64,000 nucleotides of DNA from Alcanivoracaceae bacterium (GCA_029212745.1 JARGOL010000007.1:1-64000), one strand, 5' to 3'; numbered from the stretch's first letter, positions 25,167 to 34,221 are shown. Translations and numbers: made by a program. Notes: generated from the sequence alone by a model not told the origin.

Positions 25167-25802
25167 ATGAGGACTCTATCGTTGCGTAAATGGATGCTTG
25201 CCACGGTGCTCCTGACCAGTACTTCCGGTCTCGCGGCTGCCGATGACCCTGAGGATGTCCTGCTTGAACAGGTCTATGCCGGCGGGGGAAAGACGCTGTA
25301 TTGCGAAACGGAATTCACCCGTTCCTCACGCCTGAAAGTGGATTTCATCTATCCGGAAAAACAACTGCTGCGTGAGTTCGGCTGCATTACCAGCCGCCAG
25401 TGCTCATCCAAGGATGGCTACGCCGACGTAGCTGGCGACCTGCACAATCTGTATCCCGTGGAGCGCTCGGTGGAACTGGATCGTCGCGGCACCAAGTTTG
25501 CTGACTTGCCCGATAACGTGGAAACGTCCGAGTGTGGGTACCAGCTGTCGTTCCAGACGTTTGATCCGCCCAAGAGTGCCCGCGGGAATATTGCCCGCGC
25601 CTACGTGTACATGCACAAACAGCATGACCTGCCCCTGGCCGGCAACATGGAGATGTATCAGCGCTGGAACAAGGAAGATCCGCCGGACGATGCAGAGCGC
25701 GCGCGCAACAGCGCCATCTTCCGCATCCAGGGTAATCGCAACCCTTACATCGATGACCCGTCCCTGATTGACCGAATGACAGGCAACAGCGGACGTTTCT
25801 GA
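25167..25802 (+). CDS. Secreted endonuclease-I-like protein with altered active site
   Basis: A 211-residue protein with a signal peptide (cleavage near GLAAA-DDPED). It follows the EndA/Vvn fold order: paired Cys residues, DLHNLYPVERS (91-101), ARGNIARAYVYMH and GNRNPYIDDP. The metal-binding Asn of DLHN is present. The catalytic Glu-His of the 'VEWEHVVP' segment aligns with KVDFIYPE (57-64), so Glu and His are replaced by Ile61 and Tyr62. The protein may bind rather than cut DNA, or use another base. The start at 25167 suits the signal peptide; leaderless expression is possible. A strong terminator follows. Confidence 0.75.
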   Translation: MRTLSLRKWMLATVLLTSTSGLAAADDPEDVLLEQVYAGGGKTLYCETEFTRSSRLKVDFIYPEKQLLREFGCITSRQCSSKDGYADVAGDLHNLYPVERSVELDRRGTKFADLPDNVETSECGYQLSFQTFDPPKSARGNIARAYVYMHKQHDLPLAGNMEMYQRWNKEDPPDDAERARNSAIFRIQGNRNPYIDDPSLIDRMTGNSGRF

Positions 25803-25807
25803 CAAAC

Positions 25808-25839
25808 AAAAAAAGCCCGGCAATCGCCGGGCTTTTTTG
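25808..25839. terminator. Strong bidirectional Rho-independent terminator
   Basis: A perfect stem GCCCGGC / GCCGGGC (25815-25832) with AATC loop, extended by A-run and T-run on both sides. It sits between the convergent endonuclease-like and acyl-CoA dehydrogenase genes and can end both transcripts. Confidence 0.92.
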
Positions 25840-25855
25840 TCACTTCGGCAGTGGA

Positions 25856-27634
25856 TCAGAACGCCGCTTCATCCATTGCCATCATCACCTCACTGCCAGC
25901 ACGCATCTGCGCCGCCAGCGCATGCGCCTTCGGCAACAAACGCTGGAAATAGAAGCGACCGGTAAGCAGCTTGGCGTCACGGTGCGGATAGTCCGTGCAG
26001 TCACTGGCCGTCGCCATCATCCGCGCCCACAACCAGGCATAGATAACGTAGCCGAACACATCCAGATACTCGCAGGCGCTCGCCGAGATCGCATCCGCAT
26101 CGCTACCGGCGTTATTGAGCAGGTCAGCCGTCAGGTCATCCAGCAACTGCAATGCATCACGCAGTGCCGGCAGTACGTCTGCGATCCCGGCATTGCCCTC
26201 GTTCGCATCTACCCACCCGCGGGCATCCGCAAGAAAAGCCTGCACCGACTTGCCACCGTTGCGGGCAACCTTGCGACCCGCCAGGTCAAGCGCCTGGATG
26301 CCGTTGGTGCCTTCGTAGATCTGGGCGATACGTGCATCACGCACGAACTGCTCCATGCCCCATTCACGCACATAGCCGTGGCCGCCAAACACCTGCTGGC
26401 CAATGATGCAGGTTTCCAGCCCACGGTCGCTGAAGAATGCCTTGGCCACCGGCGTCAGCAACGCGACACGGTCTTCGGCAGCACTGCGCGCGGCAGCGTC
26501 TTCGGAGAACTTGGCCGTATCCAGCTGCAGACCCACGTAGGCTGCCAACGCCCGGGCGCCTTCGTTGAGGGCGCGCATGGTCAACAGCATGCGACGCACG
26601 TCACCGTGGTGAATAATCGGGTCCGCCGGGCCCGACGCGTTCTGCACACCGGATGCGGCGCGACCCTGGAGACGGTCCTTGGCGTACTCCACCGCGCTCT
26701 GGTAACTGACGTCGCCGAGACCAACGCCCTGCAGGCCAATGGAGATGCGCTCGTAATTCATCATGGTAAACATGGCAGCAAGGCCCTGGTTCGGCTCGCC
26801 CACCATCCAGCCGCGGGCGTCGTCGAAGTTCATGACGCAGGTCGCGCTGCCCTTGATGCCCATCTTGTGCTCGATGGAGCCGCACTGGACGCCGTTGCGC
26901 TCACCCGGGTTCTGGTTGTCATCCAGCAGGAACTTTGGCACCAGGAACAGGGAAATGCCCTTCGAGCCCGCAGGCGCGTCCGGCAACTTGGCCAGCACCA
27001 GGTGAATGATGTTATCCGTCAGGTCGTGCTCACCACCGGTGATGAAGATCTTGGTGCCCGTGATGTTATACGAGCCATCATCATTGGGTACCGCCTTGGT
27101 ACGCATGATGCCCAGGTCGGTGCCGCAATGCGGCTCGGTCAGGCACATGGTGCCGGCCCACTCACCGGAGTACATCTTCGGCAGGTAGGTCTCTTTCATC
27201 TCCTGCGTGGCATGCGCATCCAGGCACAAAGTCGCGCCATTGGAAAGCAGCGGATAGAGCGCGAACGAGGTGTTGGTGGCGTGGATCATTTCCTCAAACA
27301 ACACCGCCAGGGACTTGGGCATGCCCTGGCCACCAAACGCCGGGTTTCCGGACAGTGCCGTCCAGCCCATCTCGCGGTAGGTGTTGTAGGCATCCTTGAA
27401 GCCTTCAGGCGTGGTCACCACACCGTCGTTCCAGGTACAGCCCTGCTCATCACCCTGGCGGTTCAGTGGCAGCAGCACACCTTCCACCATCTTGCCGGCC
27501 TCCTCGAGAATGGCATCGGCCAGGTCACGGGTAACCTCGGCAGTGGCAGGCATGGAGGCCCAGAGTTTGTCGGCTTCGAATACGTCGTTGAGGACGAAGC
27601 GCATGTCGTCCAGTGGCGCCTTGTAGGTGGCCAT
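25856..27634 (-). CDS. Acyl-CoA dehydrogenase (large FadE5/DmdC-type)
   Basis: A 592-residue FAD enzyme of the long acyl-CoA dehydrogenase class with a C-terminal extension. Motifs: MCLTEPHCGTDLG (FAD/substrate), ITGTKIFITGGEHD, the EHKMGIKGSATCVMNFD stretch, the 'QVFGGHGYVREWG' loop and a YEGTNGIQALDL tail holding the usual C-terminal signature. It catalyses alpha,beta-dehydrogenation of acyl-CoA in beta-oxidation. GGGAGAG precedes the ATG. It is paralogous to the next gene upstream on the same strand, but a terminator between them suggests separate transcription. Confidence 0.92.
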   Translation of the reverse strand: MATYKAPLDDMRFVLNDVFEADKLWASMPATAEVTRDLADAILEEAGKMVEGVLLPLNRQGDEQGCTWNDGVVTTPEGFKDAYNTYREMGWTALSGNPAFGGQGMPKSLAVLFEEMIHATNTSFALYPLLSNGATLCLDAHATQEMKETYLPKMYSGEWAGTMCLTEPHCGTDLGIMRTKAVPNDDGSYNITGTKIFITGGEHDLTDNIIHLVLAKLPDAPAGSKGISLFLVPKFLLDDNQNPGERNGVQCGSIEHKMGIKGSATCVMNFDDARGWMVGEPNQGLAAMFTMMNYERISIGLQGVGLGDVSYQSAVEYAKDRLQGRAASGVQNASGPADPIIHHGDVRRMLLTMRALNEGARALAAYVGLQLDTAKFSEDAAARSAAEDRVALLTPVAKAFFSDRGLETCIIGQQVFGGHGYVREWGMEQFVRDARIAQIYEGTNGIQALDLAGRKVARNGGKSVQAFLADARGWVDANEGNAGIADVLPALRDALQLLDDLTADLLNNAGSDADAISASACEYLDVFGYVIYAWLWARMMATASDCTDYPHRDAKLLTGRFYFQRLLPKAHALAAQMRAGSEVMMAMDEAAF

Positions 27635-27773
27635 AATGCTCTCCCGGGGAACAGAAAGTGGCGAAATTCTAGTCAGCTTGTGCTGGCGGGGACAGTCATT
27701 TCTGTGACTGGCCGTTCATACAAGCCTTTGATTAAAAAGAAATTTGCGTGAACCACCGGTCAAGCCGCACAGA

Positions 27774-27803
27774 CAAAAAGGCCCGCATGACGCGGGCCTT
27801 TCT
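27774..27803 (-). terminator. Rho-independent terminator of the second acyl-CoA dehydrogenase
   Basis: Stem AAGGCCCGC / GCGGGCCTT with a 5-nt loop (27778-27800), followed on the minus strand by TTTGTC. It separates the two tandem acyl-CoA dehydrogenase genes. Confidence 0.85.
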
Positions 27804-27822
27804 GCGCGGCATCAAGACCGGA

Positions 27823-29619
27823 TCAGAACATGAAGTGATCCTGCTCGATGGCCATCAGGCACTCCAGACCACCCTCGATGGCGCCCTTGTGGGCCATCGT
27901 ACGCGGCAGCAGACGCTTGAAGTAGAAGTCTGCGGTGGCGATCTTGCTCTTGTAGAACGCCTCTTCGGTCGTACCCGCCGCCAGTTTCTCATTGGCAGTC
28001 TTGACCATCTGGGTCCAGAAGAACGCCAGGCAGATGTAGCCGGAGTACATCAGGTAGTCGACGGAAGCGCCGCCCACCTCTTCCGGGTTCTGCATGGCCT
28101 TCATGCCGATGGCCTGGGTCAGGTCACCCCACTCCTTGTTGAGGCTGCCAAGCTTCTCGACAAACGGCTTGAGCTGCTCGTCGTCTGCGTTTGCCTCACA
28201 GAACTTGTGGATCACCTTGGTGAACACACGCAGGGCCTGGCCCTGGCTCATCAGGATCTTGCGACCCAGCAGGTCGAGCGCCTGGATGCCAGTGGTGCCC
28301 TCATAGATCGTGGAGATCTTGGCATCACGCAGATTCTGCTCAGCACCCCACTCGCGGATGAAGCCCGAACCACCACACACCTGGATGCCGTGGATGGCGG
28401 ATTCAACACCCACCTCGGTGAGGAATGCCTTGGCGATCGGGGTGAGCAGCGCCATCATCGCGTCTGCCTGCTTGACCGCTTCCTCATCCTTGCTCTGGCG
28501 AACCACATCGCCCTGCATGGCCAGGTAGTAGATCATCGCACGGCCACCCTCGGCGAAGGCCTTGGTGGTCATGATCATGCGGCGCACATCGGGATGCACG
28601 ATGACCGGGTCGGCCGGACCGTCCGGGTTCTTCGGGCCGGACAGGGACCGCATGGCCAGTCGCTCAGTGGCGAAGTCCATGGCGGCCTGGAAACCACGCT
28701 CGGCATGGGCAACACCCTGGATGGCGGTGCCGATGCGGGCAAAGTTCATAAACGTGAACATGCAGTTCAGGCCCTTGTTTTCCGGACCGATCAGGTAACC
28801 GGTGGCGCCGTCGAAATTCATCACGCAGGTGGCGTTGCCGTGGATACCCATCTTGTGCTCGATGGAGCCACAGGCCACGGCGTTCCGCTCACCCACGGAA
28901 CCGTTACCGTCGGTGAAGAACTTCGGCACGATGAACAGGGAGATGCCCTTGGTCCCTTCAGGTGCACCCGGCAGACGCGCCAGGCAGATATGGATGATGT
29001 TGTCCGCCATATCGTGCTCACCGGCAGAGATCCAGATCTTGGTGCCGGTAATCTTGTAGGTGCCGTCAGGCTGCGGCTCGGCCTTGGTCTTCAGCTGGCC
29101 CAGGTCAGAGCCACAGTGGGGCTCGGTCAGGCACATGGTGCCAGTCCACTCACCACTGGTGAGTTTGGGCAGGTAGGTGGCCTTCTGCTCTTCGGTCCCG
29201 TGCTCCTCGAGGGTGGCAACAGCACCGTGGGACAGGCCGGGGTACATGCTCCAGGCCCAGTTGGCCGTGCCGGTCATTTCGGAAATGGCAATGCCACAGG
29301 AATTGGGCAGGCCCTGGCCGCCGTATTCCACATCACCATTGATCGACGGCCAGCCGCCCTCGACGTACTTCTGGTAGGCTTCCTTGAAACCCTTGGGGGT
29401 GGTCACGGTGCCGTTGTCGAAGGTACAGCCTTCCTCGTCACCGCTGCGGTAAATGGCATCCAGCTCGTTCATGGAGAACTTGGCGCCCTCTTCGAGGAAC
29501 GCATCGATCATGGATGCATCGACGTCTTCCACGCCGAGCTGCTTGTAGTGATCTTCGATGTTGAGCACTTCGTGCATCACGAAACGCATATCACGAACGG
29601 GCGCTTTGTACGCTGCCAT
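27823..29619 (-). CDS. Acyl-CoA dehydrogenase (large FadE5/DmdC-type), second copy
   Basis: A 598-residue paralogue of the preceding enzyme, with the same N-terminal MAAYKAPVRDMRFV opening and motifs MCLTEPHCGSDLG, the ITGTKIWISAGEHD strand, EHKMGIHGNATCVMNF, VCGGSGFIREWG and YEGTTGIQALDLLGRK. It differs mainly in the helical C-terminal part. It functions in beta-oxidation of fatty or alkyl acids. The start at 29619 has GGAGG 6 nt upstream and matches the paralogue start; a longer in-frame extension is rejected. It is divergent from the Trm112-like gene. Confidence 0.92.
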   Translation of the reverse strand: MAAYKAPVRDMRFVMHEVLNIEDHYKQLGVEDVDASMIDAFLEEGAKFSMNELDAIYRSGDEEGCTFDNGTVTTPKGFKEAYQKYVEGGWPSINGDVEYGGQGLPNSCGIAISEMTGTANWAWSMYPGLSHGAVATLEEHGTEEQKATYLPKLTSGEWTGTMCLTEPHCGSDLGQLKTKAEPQPDGTYKITGTKIWISAGEHDMADNIIHICLARLPGAPEGTKGISLFIVPKFFTDGNGSVGERNAVACGSIEHKMGIHGNATCVMNFDGATGYLIGPENKGLNCMFTFMNFARIGTAIQGVAHAERGFQAAMDFATERLAMRSLSGPKNPDGPADPVIVHPDVRRMIMTTKAFAEGGRAMIYYLAMQGDVVRQSKDEEAVKQADAMMALLTPIAKAFLTEVGVESAIHGIQVCGGSGFIREWGAEQNLRDAKISTIYEGTTGIQALDLLGRKILMSQGQALRVFTKVIHKFCEANADDEQLKPFVEKLGSLNKEWGDLTQAIGMKAMQNPEEVGGASVDYLMYSGYICLAFFWTQMVKTANEKLAAGTTEEAFYKSKIATADFYFKRLLPRTMAHKGAIEGGLECLMAIEQDHFMF

Positions 29620-29810
29620 AACAAACCTCCGGAAAGAAATGCGCCTGGGCAGAACCGCCTGCAGGCCACTTTTTGCGGGCCTAATACTAGCGCCCTGTCC
29701 ACGCAAGGCCTAGCATCTCGCGTGACCAGCGGGTCAAACGGGCGTTTGAAACCAACGTTTCAGGGCCAGCTGTGGCATAATCCGACTCTCGTCGTGAAAA
29801 GGCAGTAAAT

Positions 29811-29999
29811 ATGCTCGACAAGGAACTTCTCGACATCCTCGTCTGCCCGGTCAGCAAGACCCCCCTGCGCTGGCTGGAACAGCAGAACGAACTGGCCAGC
29901 AAGGCCAGTGGCCTGGCTTATCCTGTGCGGGACGGCATCCCGGTACTGCTGGAGGAGGAAGCCCGCCAGCTGAGCGACGAGGAATTGCGCGCGCTGTGA
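29811..29999 (+). CDS. Trm112-family protein (YcaR-like)
   Basis: A 62-residue protein. [19 protein letters not shown] and the ending [15 protein letters not shown] are standard for the YcaR/Trm112 zinc-ribbon-like family. Only one Cys is present, as in many bacterial members that have lost zinc binding. The function in bacteria is uncertain; some partner methyltransferases, and it is often next to kdsB or lpxK. Here it is instead translationally coupled to OMPLA (GTGA overlap). Confidence 0.88.
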   Translation: MLDKELLDILVCPVSKTPLRWLEQQNELASKASGLAYPVRDGIPVLLEEEARQLSDEELRAL

Positions 30000-31018
30000 T
30001 CCGCCCCCTCGGCACCATCCTGCTGCTGGCCCTTGTCGCCGGTGGCGCAGCCCGGGCTGAAGACAGCACGGCCCTGACGGGACCTCAGGACACCAAGGAG
30101 GCCGACACGTGCCTGGCCAATGCGGTCCGCCAGGCGCCGGACGATACCGACGCCAGGACCCTGCGCGCCTGGTGCCAGGAACCCTCTCCGTCCCAGCGGC
30201 AACGCAACGAGGATGCCCTCCGGGCCCGGCTGGCGCTGGAAGAGTTCACGCAGTTCAACCCGTTTGTACTGACCCCGCACCGGCGCAACTACATCCTGCC
30301 CTTCACCCACTGGTCCAATCCGCAATGGAATGATCCGGAGCGGGAAGCCGCCAATGCGCCCCTGGACCACATGGAAGCAAAGCTGCAACTGTCGCTGAAA
30401 CTGCCCATCAAGGATGACCTTTGGGGCGACTCCACCCTGTACGGTGCCTTTACCATGGAGTCCTTCTGGCAGGTCTATAACCACCGGCTGTCTCGCCCGT
30501 TCAGGGAAACCAACTACTCACCGGAGCTGTTCATCGCCACACCGCTGGACCGGCAACTGGGGCCACTGTCACTGGAACTGCTGGCGTATGGCTATGAGCA
30601 CGAATCCAACGGCCAGGACGTACCCACTTCGCGCAGCTGGGACCGCCTGTTCGTCAATATCATCTTCAAGACCGGGGACTACTACTGGTCGCTGCGTCCC
30701 TGGTGGCGGTTCCCCGAAGAGGAAAAGGACTCGCCCCTGGACCGCACCGGCGACGACAACCCGGATATTGAGCGATACATGGGGCACTTCGAATTGACGC
30801 TGGCGCGCCCGTTTGGCAACCACGTTGCCGAGATCATGCTGCGCAACAACCTGCGTACCGACAACAAGGGTGCCGGACAGATCGAGTATTCGTTCCCCAT
30901 TAACAGCCGGGTAAAAGGGATGCTGCAGGTATTCACCGGCTACGGCGACTCGCTGATCAATTACGATGACTACCAGACCCGCGTGGGTGTCGGCATCCTG
31001 CTCACCGACACCCTGTGA
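29996..31018 (+). CDS. pldA: Outer-membrane phospholipase A (OMPLA)
   Basis: A 340-residue outer-membrane enzyme that hydrolyses sn-1/sn-2 acyl chains of phospholipids misplaced in the outer leaflet. The signal peptide is residues 1-21. The active site is GYEHESNGQ (H202, S204), with the third member N221 in SWDRLFVN. Ca2+-dependent dimer activation is expected. The GTG start at 29996 overlaps the upstream TGA by 4 nt and gives a proper signal peptide. A Cys-containing, helix-rich stretch of about 60 residues between the signal and the barrel is longer than in E. coli PldA. Confidence 0.92.
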   Translation: MIRPLGTILLLALVAGGAARAEDSTALTGPQDTKEADTCLANAVRQAPDDTDARTLRAWCQEPSPSQRQRNEDALRARLALEEFTQFNPFVLTPHRRNYILPFTHWSNPQWNDPEREAANAPLDHMEAKLQLSLKLPIKDDLWGDSTLYGAFTMESFWQVYNHRLSRPFRETNYSPELFIATPLDRQLGPLSLELLAYGYEHESNGQDVPTSRSWDRLFVNIIFKTGDYYWSLRPWWRFPEEEKDSPLDRTGDDNPDIERYMGHFELTLARPFGNHVAEIMLRNNLRTDNKGAGQIEYSFPINSRVKGMLQVFTGYGDSLINYDDYQTRVGVGILLTDTL

Positions 31019-31033
31019 TGCCAACAGGCATCA
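31016..31033. terminator. Palindrome containing both convergent stop codons
   Basis: TGATGCC / GGCATCA arms with a 4-nt loop; the first arm starts with the pldA TGA and the second ends with the DUF3570 stop. No T-run follows on either strand, so any termination role is tentative. Confidence 0.35.
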
Positions 31034-32146
31034 ATACCAGGCACTCAACAGTACCTGCGTTACCTGGGCATCGAAGCTGTACAGCGGCTCAGCCCCCGGC
31101 GGCACACCAGTAACCCGGATATCACGGAAATCCTTGTAATCAAAACGATAGTCATCCACCGAAACACGGATGGCCATACGCTCAAGGAAGCGGCTGCGAT
31201 TGCGGTAGAACTCCCAGGACAGCGCGACACCAAGAGAGGTTGAATCGAAGGTGCTCAGCTCCTTGTCACGGGCAAGAAAGTTCTGGGCATCCTGGAAGGG
31301 AAACAGGTCGCTGTAGAAGTCGGCTGCCGTCTGCTCATATTCCCGGTAGCGCAACTCAGCCTCCCAATGCTTGCCCACCGGCTGGACAAAACGGAACCCC
31401 CAGTCTGAGGATTCTATGCCCCAGGAATCTTCGAAACGCCGGTATTCTGCATGCAGTGCAGCACGCCATGGCAGATAGTGGCTGCTGCGCAACGCGGTGG
31501 CTTCGCTGGTGCGCGTGTTCGGGTAATTTTCCGCCTGGAAACTGTAACCGGTACCGGTTTCATAACGCACTGATCGGTATGGATTGTTCAGAAAGCCCTC
31601 GTCGGTAATCGCCTCGTGACTGAGGGCCGCCAGCCAGGTCTTTGTCAGCACCTGGGTCAGGCCAAAGCGGAAATGACGGCGCTTGGCTTCCTCCGAGAAG
31701 AACGGGTCGCCGGAGCGGCTGACATCATCATCCCCCTGGGCATAGCCGAAACTCACGGTGGTCAGGTCACCAAAAAAATCCTGGCTGGCACCGAAGCTGT
31801 ATGTGCGGGCGCTGTAGTCACTTTCATCACTGGCGGTATAACCAAACGAGTAGATGGCTTTTCCGGAAAGCAGGCCAACGCCCACCGACTTCTGCTTGCG
31901 CTCTTCCTCATACGGGCTGGCGCTGGTGAGCACGTCAATGGAGGCCGCGGACACCTTGTCGACATAGTAGTTGGCGCTGACGGATACCTTTTCCTTGACC
32001 GACTTGCGCACCAGCACAGACGGCCCCTGAATGGTCATGCCGCCGCCCTCATAGCGGTGATAAAGCAAATCTGCACGGTCTTCCGGCAACACCGCCGCTG
32101 CCGACAGACCGGAAAGAAATATCAGGAACAGGGCTTTCAGTTGCAC
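31031..32146 (-). CDS. DUF3570 outer-membrane beta-barrel protein
   Basis: A 371-residue protein with a signal peptide (LIFLSGLSAAA) and a body of amphipathic beta strands (for example YSFGYTASDESDYSARTYSFGAS) ending VLLSAWY, consistent with a 14-16-strand barrel. DUF3570 proteins occur beside DUF4266, TlpA and ApbE genes. The GTG start overlaps the end of the DUF4266 gene by 10 nt, and its GGGGGAGG Shine-Dalgarno is inside the Gly-rich codons of that gene. A role as the outer-membrane part of a redox or export system is inference. Confidence 0.85.
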   Translation of the reverse strand: MQLKALFLIFLSGLSAAAVLPEDRADLLYHRYEGGGMTIQGPSVLVRKSVKEKVSVSANYYVDKVSAASIDVLTSASPYEEERKQKSVGVGLLSGKAIYSFGYTASDESDYSARTYSFGASQDFFGDLTTVSFGYAQGDDDVSRSGDPFFSEEAKRRHFRFGLTQVLTKTWLAALSHEAITDEGFLNNPYRSVRYETGTGYSFQAENYPNTRTSEATALRSSHYLPWRAALHAEYRRFEDSWGIESSDWGFRFVQPVGKHWEAELRYREYEQTAADFYSDLFPFQDAQNFLARDKELSTFDSTSLGVALSWEFYRNRSRFLERMAIRVSVDDYRFDYKDFRDIRVTGVPPGAEPLYSFDAQVTQVLLSAWY

Positions 32147-32352
32147 CCGCAGCCTCCCCCGGCGCCACCTTCCGCACCGCGAGCACCCTCGCGTGCCTGG
32201 CGCACGTGATGCTCATAACTGCCGGAAGCGGGATGTGGATTAAGGCTCATGATCGGGTCAGCCAGCCGGGCGCGCTCGTACGGCTTGACCCAGGGCTTCG
32301 GAGCGCAGCCTGACAGCAGAAAAATGATTGCCAAAAACGAGAGCAGCTTCAT
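32137..32352 (-). CDS. DUF4266 lipoprotein with C-terminal Cys tail
   Basis: A 71-residue small lipoprotein: signal peptide with lipobox LLSGC (Cys16), the WVKPYERARLADPIM helix that defines DUF4266, then SYEHHVRQAREGARG and the tail ending GGGCGCN. The two terminal Cys could bind a metal or be redox substrates of the TlpA protein encoded just upstream (ATGA overlap). No function is established for the family. Confidence 0.88.
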   Translation of the reverse strand: MKLLSFLAIIFLLSGCAPKPWVKPYERARLADPIMSLNPHPASGSYEHHVRQAREGARGAEGGAGGGCGCN

Positions 32353-32837
32353 TCCAGCACCAGCGCCTTGACCTGCTCTTCATACCTGGCCTCATAACCG
32401 GGCTTGAAGCCACGGTGCAGGTAGCGCTGATTGCCGTCACGATCTATCAGCACCGTGCTCGGCATGGCATCGATGTCATACAGCGCACTGACCTTGCCTT
32501 GCGGGTCAAGAAGCACCGGGAAGGACACCTTGACCTGTTCGAGCAGATCTTTTGCTTTTTCGCTGTCCTCGTCCACATTTACACCGAGCAACACGAATCC
32601 GTAATCCTTGTACTCGCTGTACAGGTCATCCAGAAGCGGCATTTCCTGGCGGCAAGGCCCGCACCAGGATGCCCAGAAGTTGACCATGACCACATCGCCG
32701 CGCTTCTCCGACAGCTTGATGTTGCTGCCCGACAGGGATGGCAGGGTAAAATCAGGGGCCTCGCCCTGGAGCTCCGACGCGACGGCGGCCTGCCCCAGCA
32801 GTGTAATCGCTATGAGCAAAGTGGTTATAAGCTTCAT
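32349..32837 (-). CDS. Periplasmic TlpA-like thioredoxin
   Basis: A 162-residue thiol-disulfide oxidoreductase with signal peptide (MKLITTLLIAITLLGQAAVA) and a thioredoxin fold carrying WCGPC (Cys59, Cys62) and the cis-Pro loop AMPSTVLID. Periplasmic, probably reducing Cys of a cluster partner such as the DUF4266 tail or apocytochrome CxxCH motifs. AGGAG lies 8 nt before the ATG. It overlaps the DUF4266 start by 4 nt. Confidence 0.93.
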   Translation of the reverse strand: MKLITTLLIAITLLGQAAVASELQGEAPDFTLPSLSGSNIKLSEKRGDVVMVNFWASWCGPCRQEMPLLDDLYSEYKDYGFVLLGVNVDEDSEKAKDLLEQVKVSFPVLLDPQGKVSALYDIDAMPSTVLIDRDGNQRYLHRGFKPGYEARYEEQVKALVLE

Positions 32838-32851
32838 GATTTTCTCCTGCC

Positions 32852-33505
32852 TCAGAAAAAGCCGCCCAGGCCAATAGTCCAGACGAGGTTCTGTGTTGTC
32901 TGGGCCTCACCGAAGAGATCCAGTTCGAAAATGTGATCCCGCATTTCGATGCGGGCGGAAAGCCAGTCGGAAAGAAGCAACCGGTAGCCGACGCCCGCAT
33001 TCAATGTGAAGTGATCATCACCGGCAAACTCAGTACTTCCTGCACCACCGATGAAATAAAACGAATTATTGAAAGCGCGCCGGGAGCCCAGGAATGCCTC
33101 ACCCGGCAAAACATTGTATCCCACAGAAAAATTGTAGGTGGTCAGTACCTTCTCTTCGTTCTCAAGCAGTACAACACCGGGGTTGAGCTGCTCAAAACTC
33201 GTGTCGCCTGCCTTGGAGCGTCCTGCGGCCGCTTCGAAAAAAAGGTCCTCCGAAACATGGAAGGCAAATCTCAGCCCGGAGTAACTGTTGACACCAAAGT
33301 CCTGCAGCGACATCAACCCGGTATACAGGCCAACCTCCAGGTTTTCGGAATCAATCTGTGCCTCGCGCACCTTGCGCCGCTCGATACGCGGATCAAGTAA
33401 CGGGTCCTCTCCCGCAGAGACGCCCTCAACAGCACTCTCGGCGAATGCAGGGCCGGTGAACAGCACCAGGGCTGTCAGAATAAAACGCTGAATCCGGTTC
33501 GCCAT
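32852..33505 (-). CDS. Outer-membrane beta-barrel protein
   Basis: A 217-residue protein with a signal peptide (LTALVLFTGPAFA), a short helical linker (IERRKVREAQID), then eight or so amphipathic strands ending WTIGLGGFF with C-terminal Phe. It resembles the short outer-membrane barrels of the OmpA/OMP_b-brl type. It overlaps the SH3/barrel gene by 31 nt and precedes TlpA by 14 bp, so it is in the same operon. Specific function unknown. Confidence 0.8.
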   Translation of the reverse strand: MANRIQRFILTALVLFTGPAFAESAVEGVSAGEDPLLDPRIERRKVREAQIDSENLEVGLYTGLMSLQDFGVNSYSGLRFAFHVSEDLFFEAAAGRSKAGDTSFEQLNPGVVLLENEEKVLTTYNFSVGYNVLPGEAFLGSRRAFNNSFYFIGGAGSTEFAGDDHFTLNAGVGYRLLLSDWLSARIEMRDHIFELDLFGEAQTTQNLVWTIGLGGFF

Positions 33506-34221
33506 GCTTCCAACTCGTCATTGTCGTTACTGTCGGTCAGGACGACATATGTCCTGTACTCGGCCCTGAATACAAACGTGCGCGTCAAATAAGCGCGCAC
33601 ACCCACACCGGCATGAACCTGCCGATTGCTTTCCACCTCCGGCGAGACCAGTACCGTGCGCGGCGTCACTTCGATATCTCCCGCTCCCACCAGCACATAG
33701 GGGGAGTAACGCCAGCGCGGGAACATGTGGTGCTGCAACCCCAGGCTCAACAGCCGTGTGGATGATCGGCTTCCGGTGGCCTCACTGAAAAGCAGGTCAG
33801 CCTGCAAATTCTCCGTAAACGAATAGCCCGCCGAAATAGTCAGTGAGGTGATGCCATCAATTTCGCCGATGGCAACACCAAATTCACCATGAGCGCGATA
33901 AAATTCACTCTGGTCAATTTCCTCAAGCGCCACATAATCGCCGGTGCCGTCCAGCGTTCTGGACAGCTGCTGACGAAACACCCAGCCGGTCTGTCCACGG
34001 GGCGTGCGCACCTTTATCCACTGGGTTCTTCGCTTGATTACTTCTATCCAATCGCCCTGGTCAACCACATGGAAGACCGGATAGCCGCGCCCTGGCCCGG
34101 AACGGACGTCCAGGTAGGGGTCCGCCACCTGCACAGAGATCTTCTCTGCAAAAGCGAGCGCCGGGAAAAGCAGACCCAGAAAGATCACCCAGCGCCATTG
34201 ACCGGCTATTCGACTGTTCAA
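33475..34221 (-). CDS. SH3-domain plus outer-membrane beta-barrel protein
   Basis: A 248-residue protein: signal peptide (VIFLGLLFPALAFA), bacterial SH3-like domain (residues ~28-90, with DVRSGPGRGYPVFHVVDQGDWIEV and TGWVFRQQL), then a barrel (~105-248) ending FSVLF. The SH3 domain could bind peptidoglycan and place the barrel. The only in-frame start giving a signal peptide is TTG at 34221, with AGGGG 7 nt upstream. It is 9 bp after the HzsA-like gene. Confidence 0.8.
   Translation of the reverse strand: MNSRIAGQWRWVIFLGLLFPALAFAEKISVQVADPYLDVRSGPGRGYPVFHVVDQGDWIEVIKRRTQWIKVRTPRGQTGWVFRQQLSRTLDGTGDYVALEEIDQSEFYRAHGEFGVAIGEIDGITSLTISAGYSFTENLQADLLFSEATGSRSSTRLLSLGLQHHMFPRWRYSPYVLVGAGDIEVTPRTVLVSPEVESNRQVHAGVGVRAYLTRTFVFRAEYRTYVVLTDSNDNDELEAWRTGFSVLF

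Noticed and set aside
25922-29808. Long plus-strand open frames (609 and 686 codons) opposite the acyl-CoA dehydrogenases
   Set aside because: High-G+C codon bias of the real minus-strand genes leaves the opposite frame open; the translations lack domains and run through the 27.78-kb terminator region.
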